Shown here one piece after another: positions 58,291-64,000 of a stretch of 64,000 nt of DNA. The notes beneath the pieces are model-generated. The model was given only the letters and a program-made list of their open reading frames with translations. It was not told the DNA's origin and searched no databases. This DNA is from Pseudonocardia sp. TRM90224 (GTDB lineage Bacteria > Actinomycetota > Actinomycetes > Mycobacteriales > Pseudonocardiaceae): assembly GCF_021245725.1 (NCBI RefSeq), contig NZ_JAJGSX010000019.1:1-64000 (forward strand), given 5' to 3'. Position numbers and translations under genes: made by a program. Each line of letters starts with the position of its first letter. The first letter of the stretch is position 1.

Positions 58291-60103
58291 CGCTCTTCGC
58301 GAGGTTGCGCGGCTTGTCGACGTCGCGGCCGAGCGCCACGGCGGCGTGGTAGGCCAGCAGCTGCAGCGGGATCGAGAGCAGCACCGAGTCGAGCTCCGGC
58401 TCGTTGCGGGGCACGACGATCGTGCGGTCGGCCAGCTCGGCCGGGAGCTCGCGGTGCGCAAGGGCGACGACGGGCCCCTTGCGCGCCTTGATCTCCGAGA
58501 GGGTCGAGGTGTTCTTGTCGAGCAGGTCGTCGTCGGGGACGACCGCAACCGTCGGCATCTCCGGGCTGATCAGCGCGAGCGGGCCGTGCTTCAGCTCCGC
58601 CGACGGGTAGGCCTCCGCGTGCACGTAGGAGACCTCCTTCAGCTTCTGCGCACCTTCCCGCGCCACCGGCCAGCCGCGGCGGCGCCCGACGAACATCACG
58701 CTGTTGCTCTGCGCGATCTCCTTCGCGACCTCGGCGATCGTCGCCTCCTGCTCCAGGATCTCGGTGACCTGCGCCGGGAGCGCGTTGAGTCCGGCGATGA
58801 TCCGCCTGCCCTCGCTGGGCGAGAGGTCGCGGATGCGGCCGAGGTGCAGCGCGAGCAGCGCGAACGCCACCACCGTCGAGGTGAACGACTTCGTGGCCGC
58901 GACCGACATCTCCGGCCCCGCGTGCAGGTAGATGCCGCCGTCGACCTGGCGGGCGATCGTCGACCCGACGACGTTCACGATCCCGATCACTCGGCCGCCC
59001 TTGCGTTGCAGCTCCTGCACCGCCGCGAGGGTGTCGATGGTCTCGCCCGACTGGCTGACCGCCACGTAGAGCGTGTCGGGCTCGACGACGGGGTTGCGGT
59101 AGCGGAACTCCGACGCGGCCTCGGACGTCGCCGGCACCCGCGCGAGGTCCTCGATCAGCTGGGCACCCAGCTCGCCGGCGTAGCAGGCGGTGCCGCAGCC
59201 GAGGATCTTCACGCGGCGGATCTCGCGGGCCTCGCGGACCGTGAGGTTGAGCCCGCCCAGGTGCGCGGTGTCGAAGCGCTCGTCGAGCCGCCCGCGCAGC
59301 GCGCGCTCGATCGTGCGCGGCTGCTCGTTGATCTCCTTGATCAGGAAGTGCGCGTTGTCGCCGATCTCCGCGCCGACGACGTCCCAGTCGATCGTCGACG
59401 GGCTCTTCGCCGTCGAGCGGTCGTCGAGGGTGAACGTGCGGTACCCGTTGGGCGTGATCGTCGCCAGCTCGCCGTCGTCGAGGTAGACGACCTGGCGGGT
59501 GTAGCCGATCAGCGCCGCGACGTCGGAGGCGACGAACATCTCCTTCTCGCCGACGCCGAGCAGCACCGGGCTGCCGTTGCGGGCGACGACGATCCGGTCG
59601 GGGTGCTCGACGTCGAGCACGGCGAGGCCGTAGGCGCCGACGACCTGGCGCAGCGCCTGCCGCACCGCCTGCTCGAGGTCGGCGGCACCGCTCTGGAAGG
59701 CGGCGGCCACCAGGTGCGCGACGGTCTCGGTATCGGTCTGGGAGGTGAACTCGACGCCGTCGGCGGCCAGCTTCGCCCGCAGCTCGTCGGCGTTCTCGAT
59801 GATCCCGTTGTGCACCACCGCGATCCGGCCCGCCATGTCGGTGTGCGGGTGCGCGTTCTCCGGGGTCGGCTCGCCGTGCGTGGCCCAGCGGGTGTGCCCG
59901 ATGCCGGGCGACCCCTTGAAACGCGCGGGCAGCTCAGCGGCGAGATCGGCGACCCGGCCGCTGACCTTGCGCACCTTCAAACCGGCCTTCGACCCGATGG
60001 CGACCCCTGCGGAGTCGTAGCCGCGGTACTCCAGACGGCCGAGACCCTCGATCAGGATCGGGGCGGCGTCCTGCGGTCCCACGTACCCGACGATTCCGCA
60101 CAT
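58277..60103 (-). CDS. glmS: glutamine-fructose-6-phosphate aminotransferase (isomerizing)
   Basis: 608 residues, full length. The N-terminal Cys2 of CGIVGYVGPQDA is the glutaminase nucleophile; GYDSAGVAIG and the HTRWATHGEPTPENAHPH block follow. The two SIS domains carry KILGCGTACYAGELGAQLIEDLAR and VSQSGETIDTLAA. The protein ends in KSVTVE, the invariant C-terminus. It makes glucosamine 6-phosphate for peptidoglycan and other amino sugars. AGGAGG precedes the ATG. The 89-residue gene upstream is 16 bases away and surely co-transcribed. Confidence 0.97.
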   Translation of the reverse strand: MCGIVGYVGPQDAAPILIEGLGRLEYRGYDSAGVAIGSKAGLKVRKVSGRVADLAAELPARFKGSPGIGHTRWATHGEPTPENAHPHTDMAGRIAVVHNGIIENADELRAKLAADGVEFTSQTDTETVAHLVAAAFQSGAADLEQAVRQALRQVVGAYGLAVLDVEHPDRIVVARNGSPVLLGVGEKEMFVASDVAALIGYTRQVVYLDDGELATITPNGYRTFTLDDRSTAKSPSTIDWDVVGAEIGDNAHFLIKEINEQPRTIERALRGRLDERFDTAHLGGLNLTVREAREIRRVKILGCGTACYAGELGAQLIEDLARVPATSEAASEFRYRNPVVEPDTLYVAVSQSGETIDTLAAVQELQRKGGRVIGIVNVVGSTIARQVDGGIYLHAGPEMSVAATKSFTSTVVAFALLALHLGRIRDLSPSEGRRIIAGLNALPAQVTEILEQEATIAEVAKEIAQSNSVMFVGRRRGWPVAREGAQKLKEVSYVHAEAYPSAELKHGPLALISPEMPTVAVVPDDDLLDKNTSTLSEIKARKGPVVALAHRELPAELADRTIVVPRNEPELDSVLLSIPLQLLAYHAAVALGRDVDKPRNLAKSVTVE

Positions 60104-60119
60104 TCGTTCCTCCTGAAGG

Positions 60120-60389
60120 TCAGCCGTAGACGATCCGGCGCAGCTGCCGCGCGCTCATCGGGGGCGGTGCGACCCGCCGCGTCGAGAGCTCGCCGTCCAG
60201 CGCTGCGAATATCTGCTCGTTCGTGAGCCCCCGCCGTTTCAGCTCGGCGTGCCGCCGCCGGACGAACTCCGGCAGCGGCTCCGCGAAGTAGCCCACGACG
60301 TCGGCCACCACCCTGGCCGCCTCACCCGCGCTGAGCGGGGTGGTGCGGACCAGGTGCGCCACGAGATCGTCGTAAGGGCCGGGGGACAC
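60120..60389 (-). CDS. small conserved-type hypothetical protein upstream of glmS
   Basis: 89 residues from a GTG at 60389. Mostly helical, with AAQQ-free but charged surface: PYDDLVAHLVRTTPLSAGEAARVVADVVGYFAEPLPEFVRRRHAEL, then KRRGLTNEQIFAALDGELSTRRVAPPPMSARQLRRIVYG. TNEQIFAAL and SARQLRRIVYG look like a short DNA- or protein-binding motif. I recognise no named family. Only 16 bases separate its stop from glmS, so it is probably the first gene of a glmS operon and could affect its expression. Confidence 0.7.
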   Translation of the reverse strand: MSPGPYDDLVAHLVRTTPLSAGEAARVVADVVGYFAEPLPEFVRRRHAELKRRGLTNEQIFAALDGELSTRRVAPPPMSARQLRRIVYG

Positions 60390-60430
60390 GGTTGGCCATG
60401 GTGCACGGATCCGGTGGCAAAATCCAATTC

Positions 60431-60450
60431 CCTGCCCGATTTCGGGCAGG
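60431..60450 (-). terminator. terminator hairpin of the fused ABC exporter gene
   Basis: CCTGCCCG (60431-60438) and CGGGCAGG (60443-60450) form an 8-bp stem with a 4-base loop, about 30 bases after the exporter stop. On the minus strand the stem is followed by a TTGGATTTT-rich stretch, a rare U-rich tail for this genome. Confidence 0.65.
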
Positions 60451-60479
60451 AATCGAGCAGGATCGAAGAGACGGCGAGG

Positions 60480-63400
60480 TCAGGCGGCCGGTTCGAGCTC
60501 GCCCGCCTCCCACAGCCGAGCGTAGAAGCCGCCGAGCGCGAGCAGCTCGGCGTGGCTGCCCTCCTCCACGACCCGGCCCTCGTCCAGGACGATGATCCGG
60601 TCGGCCCGCGCGGCCGTCGCCAGCCGGTGGGCGACGACGAACGCCGTGCGCCGGGACGTCACGTGATCGCCCGCGGCGAGCACCGCGGCCTCGGTCGCGG
60701 GATCCAGGGCGGCGGTGGCCTCGTCGAACAGCAGGATGTCGGGGTCGGCCAGCTCCGCCCTCGCCAGCGCGATCAGCTGGCGCTGCCCCGCCGACAGCCC
60801 CTGCCCACGCTCGCCGACCGGGTGGCGGAAGCCGCCGCTGAGCCCGCAGATGACGTCGATCGCGCCGACGGCGCGTGCGGCCGCCTCGATCTCCGCCGGC
60901 GCGGCGTCGGGCCGGGCGTAGGCGATGTTGGCCGCGACGTCGCCGGTGAACAGGTGCGGCTCCTGCGGCACGATCCCGAGCCGGTGGCGGTAGCCGTCGA
61001 GCGGGTAGCGCCGCACGTCGACGCCGTCGACGAGGACCGCCCCCTCGCCGACGTCGTAGAACCGGGCGACCAGCTTGACCAGCGTCGACTTGCCGGCGCC
61101 GGTGGCCCCGACCAGCGCGACCGTCTCGCCGGGCGCGACCCGCAGCGACACGCCGTCGAGCGCGGGTGTCTCGGCCGCCGCGTAGCGGAAGCCCACGTCG
61201 ACCAGCTCGACCTCACCGCGCAACCGGCGCGGGACCGACGCGGGCTCGCCGCTCGGCTCCGGCGGCACCGACGTCGACGTGCGCAGCAGCTCGGAGATGC
61301 GGGTGAGCCCGATCCGGGCCTGCTGGTAGCCGTCGAACACCTGCGACAGCTGCTGGACGGGGGCGAAGAACAGGCCCAGGTACAGCAGGAACGCCGTCAG
61401 GACACCCGGTGTGAGGTCGCCGGCGGCGACCCGTGCGGCGCCGACGCCCAGCACCGACACCTGCGCCACGTCCGAAAGCAGCGCGACGAACGGGAAGTAG
61501 GTGGCGATGTAGCGCTGGGCGCGCAGGCGGGTGCGGCGGTAGGCCCAGCTGCGCTCGCCGAACGCCGACGCGCTGTGCTCCTCGCGCACGTAAGCCTGCG
61601 CGATCCGCACGCCGGTGACGTTCTCCTGCATGTCGGCGTTGACGGCGCTGACCTTCTCCCTGGCCTCCGCGTACGCCGCCGAGGAGACCCTCCGGAAGAC
61701 CACCGTCGCCACGATCAGCACCGGGAGCACCGCCAGCGCGACGAGGGCCAGCTCCAGGTCGGTGAGCAGCAACGCGACCGCCACCCCCACGACCGTCAGC
61801 AGGCTGACCACGGCCTGCGCGAGGCCCGTCTGCAGGAACGTCGAAAGCGCGTCGACGTCGGTGGTCATCCTGGTCATGATCCGGCCGGAGAGCTCGCGCT
61901 CGTAGTAGTCGAGGCCGAGCCGCTGCAGGTGTGCGTAGCTGCGCACACGCAGCAGGTAGAGCAGCGTCTCGCCGGTGCGGGCGGTGACGACCGTCTGCGC
62001 GGCCACCACCAGCCAGCTCAGCGCGACGACCCCGACACCCAGCAGCGTCGCCATCAGCAGCACGTTCGACGATCCCGCGCCGATGCCGCCGTCGACGGCG
62101 AGCCTGGCGACGGTCGGGAAGGCGAGCGATGTACCCGCGTCGAGCGCGACCAGCAGCACCAGCAGCGCGAGCACGGCCCGCACCGGGCGCAGCAGGCCGG
62201 CCAGCCGGAAGCCCGGATCGGGTGTCGTCGGATCGAGCCCGCCCAGCCGCGGCTCCTCCTTCGCGGGCGGCAGCGCCTCGACCGCGGCGACGAGCGCGGG
62301 CGTCGCCGCGACGGCGCCCGCCATCGCGGACGTGCTGCGCACGCCGGCGCCGCCGCGCAGACCGATCGCCGCGCTCGGCGCGCGTTCCTGGCCGGCCGGG
62401 GCATCCGCCGGCTCCGGCCACAGCTCCGGCGTGACCCCGCCGACGGTCGGCCGCGGCGGCGCCTGCGCTGCGGGTTCCTCCACCGAGAGCAGCTCGCGGA
62501 AGAGCGCGCACCGCTGCACCAGCTCGGCCTCGGTGCCGATGTCGACCACGCGCCCGGCGTCGAGCACGGCGACCCGGTCGGCGAGCGCCAGCGTCGAGCG
62601 GCGGTGCGCCACCAGCAGCGTGGTGCGCTCGGCGGTGAGCGCGCGCAGCGTCTCGTGGATCGCCGCCTCGGTCGCGGTGTCGACCGCGGAGGTGGCGTCG
62701 TCGAGGATCAGGACGCGCGGGTCGGTCAGCACCGCGCGGGCCAGCGCGACCCGTTGCCGCTGCCCCCCGGAGAGGGTGAGCCCGCGCTCCCCGACGAGGG
62801 TGTCGTAGCCGTCGGGCAGCTGGTCGATGAACGTGTGGACCTGCGCGGCGCGCGCGGCCCCGACGATCTCCTCCTCGGTCGCACCGGGACGGCCGTAGGC
62901 GATGTTGGCGCGGATCGTGTCGGAGAAGAGGAACGCCTCCTCGAACACGACCCCCAGCTCACGGCGCAGATCGGCGAGCCGCAGCTGCTGCAGCGGCACC
63001 CCGCCGAGGCGCAGCTCGCCCTGCTGCGGGTCGTAGAAGCGCGGCAGGAGCAGCGCGACCGTCGACTTGCCCGAGCCGGCCGTCCCGACCAGCGCGAGCG
63101 TCTCGCCCGGCGCGACGGAGAGCGAGACGTCGGCGAGCACCGGCTCGCGGCGCGAGTAGCCGAACGTCACGTCGTCGAGCTCGACGGAGAGTGGTCCCTC
63201 CGGGAGCGACGCGGGGTCGGGCGGGTCGGCGACGTCGGGCTGGGAGTCGACGAGGTCGTACACGCGCTCGACGCCGGCCCGCGCGAGTTGCGCGCTGACC
63301 ACCAGCGACCCGACCAGCCGCGCCGGCCCGACGAGCTGGGCGACGTAGGTGGTGAAGGCGAGGAACGTGCCGAGCGTGATCGAGCCCGAGAGCGCGAGGT

Positions 63401-64000
63401 AGCCGCCGACGGCGATCACGCCGACCTGCCCGAGCGTCGGCAGCGCCAGCAGGGTCGGGTTGAGCCTCGCCGTGAGCCGCGCGGCCCGCATCCGCTCGGC
63501 GAACAGCCGCCGTGCGCCGCGTTCGAGCGCGCCGACCTCGCGGGCCTCCTGCCCGAACCCCTTCACGACCCGGACGCCCGTGACGGTCTCCTCGACCTGC
63601 TGCGCGACGTCGGCCGCCCGCTGCTGAGCCGACCACGTCGCGGGGAAGAGCGACGACCGCGACTTGAGCGTGATCCAGCCCGCCGCCGGCAGCAGCACCA
63701 GCGCCACCAGCGTGAGCAGCGGCGAGAGCCACAGCATCGCCGCGATCGAGGCCACCACCAGCACGACGACACCGCACGCGAGCGGCACCATCGACAGCAG
63801 CGACTGCACCATCTGCAGGTCGGTGATCGCGCGCGAGACCACCTGGCCGGTGCGCAGCGCGTCCTGCCGCTCGCCGTCGAGGCGCTGCACCGCGGCGAAC
63901 ACCTGCCGCCGCAGGTCGTGCTGGACGTCGAGGGCGAGCCGGCCTGCCAGGTAGCGGCGCAGGAACGACGCGCCGAACCGGACGAGCGCGAGCGACGCGA
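60480..64000 (-). CDS. fused heterodimeric-type ABC exporter (TMD-NBD-TMD-NBD), 5' end outside window
   Basis: At least 1173 codons, reading to the window edge (the GTG at 63902 is internal). First half: transmembrane part, Walker A VGTAGSGKST, LSGGQRQRVALARA, Walker B VLILDDATSAVD. Second half, starting at about 62250: a new transmembrane domain, Walker A VGATGAGKST, signature LSAGQRQLIALARA, Walker B ILLFDEATAALD. In the first Walker B the catalytic Glu is Asp, and the second signature is LSAGQ, so one ATP site (Walker A/B of NBD1 with signature of NBD2) is degenerate. This is the TM287/288 or BmrCD pattern in one chain. It exports drugs or lipids; substrate unknown. Confidence 0.92.
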   Translation of the reverse strand, partial: ASLALVRFGASFLRRYLAGRLALDVQHDLRRQVFAAVQRLDGERQDALRTGQVVSRAITDLQMVQSLLSMVPLACGVVVLVVASIAAMLWLSPLLTLVALVLLPAAGWITLKSRSSLFPATWSAQQRAADVAQQVEETVTGVRVVKGFGQEAREVGALERGARRLFAERMRAARLTARLNPTLLALPTLGQVGVIAVGGYLALSGSITLGTFLAFTTYVAQLVGPARLVGSLVVSAQLARAGVERVYDLVDSQPDVADPPDPASLPEGPLSVELDDVTFGYSRREPVLADVSLSVAPGETLALVGTAGSGKSTVALLLPRFYDPQQGELRLGGVPLQQLRLADLRRELGVVFEEAFLFSDTIRANIAYGRPGATEEEIVGAARAAQVHTFIDQLPDGYDTLVGERGLTLSGGQRQRVALARAVLTDPRVLILDDATSAVDTATEAAIHETLRALTAERTTLLVAHRRSTLALADRVAVLDAGRVVDIGTEAELVQRCALFRELLSVEEPAAQAPPRPTVGGVTPELWPEPADAPAGQERAPSAAIGLRGGAGVRSTSAMAGAVAATPALVAAVEALPPAKEEPRLGGLDPTTPDPGFRLAGLLRPVRAVLALLVLLVALDAGTSLAFPTVARLAVDGGIGAGSSNVLLMATLLGVGVVALSWLVVAAQTVVTARTGETLLYLLRVRSYAHLQRLGLDYYERELSGRIMTRMTTDVDALSTFLQTGLAQAVVSLLTVVGVAVALLLTDLELALVALAVLPVLIVATVVFRRVSSAAYAEAREKVSAVNADMQENVTGVRIAQAYVREEHSASAFGERSWAYRRTRLRAQRYIATYFPFVALLSDVAQVSVLGVGAARVAAGDLTPGVLTAFLLYLGLFFAPVQQLSQVFDGYQQARIGLTRISELLRTSTSVPPEPSGEPASVPRRLRGEVELVDVGFRYAAAETPALDGVSLRVAPGETVALVGATGAGKSTLVKLVARFYDVGEGAVLVDGVDVRRYPLDGYRHRLGIVPQEPHLFTGDVAANIAYARPDAAPAEIEAAARAVGAIDVICGLSGGFRHPVGERGQGLSAGQRQLIALARAELADPDILLFDEATAALDPATEAAVLAAGDHVTSRRTAFVVAHRLATAARADRIIVLDEGRVVEEGSHAELLALGGFYARLWEAGELEPAA

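Noticed and set aside
60104..60119. glmS ribozyme or riboswitch
   Set aside because: Only 16 bases separate glmS from the upstream gene, too short for the ribozyme, and its core is not visible upstream of 60389.

Overview
This is about 64 kb of a high-GC (roughly 72-74 % by eye) actinobacterial chromosome. The evidence is GC-rich third positions on both strands, many GTG starts, 4-bp ATGA/GTGA gene overlaps, ECF42-type sigma factors with DGPF partners, and a phosphofructokinase carrying the residues of the pyrophosphate-dependent type described in Amycolatopsis. I would place it in the Pseudonocardiales (Pseudonocardia/Amycolatopsis-like); this is an inference, and no rRNA or tRNA gene is present to test it. 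I see no integrase, transposase, phage gene or CRISPR array. The window reads as ordinary chromosome rich in transport and regulation.

Layout. 1-12.3 kb: tail of an alpha/beta hydrolase, an MFS sugar-type transporter behind a LacI-type operator, a frameshifted LysR remnant, a beta-lactamase-fold lipoprotein, a cell-wall hydrolase-like membrane protein, a GNAT enzyme, an ABC exporter half, a MocR regulator, a second MFS transporter and an SRPBCC protein. 12.4-18.3 kb: a complete YtfQRT/YjfF-like sugar ABC importer divergent from its LacI regulator across a large dyad. 18.4-26.4 kb: small enzymes, two separate ECF42 sigma/DGPF modules, and between them trpS behind a Trp-Trp leader peptide and attenuator. 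26.4-33.1 kb: a pentapeptide-repeat protein framed by inverted 21-bp tandem arrays, an Lrp regulator, the bkdABC-type 2-oxoacid dehydrogenase operon and a MerR-MFS pair. 33.2-38.7 kb: a methyltransferase, an Lrp-aminotransferase-aldehyde dehydrogenase amine-catabolism group and a MOSC protein. 38.8-46.4 kb: MFS, TetR, AraC, a Baeyer-Villiger-type monooxygenase, a membrane protein and a two-component system. 46.4-53.4 kb: carbonic anhydrase, two paralogous secreted LAS-like proteins, aroE, a DUF3616 protein, a solitary ClpP and a probable PPi-phosphofructokinase. 53.4-64 kb: DedA and DUF4126 membrane proteins, a NarL/GAF regulator pair, an SMR pump with its TetR, glmS with a small partner, and a fused ABC exporter cut by the window end.

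The most unusual signal is not a protein. Intergenic spaces carry families of near-identical long palindromes: five copies of a GGAAAGCCACTTTCC element and three copies of a CCCCACCGTTTTG element, with perfect stems up to 25 and 31 bp. Two inverted arrays of a 21-bp repeat sit on either side of one gene. The trpS attenuator and the matched ECF42 promoters are the best-supported regulatory finds.
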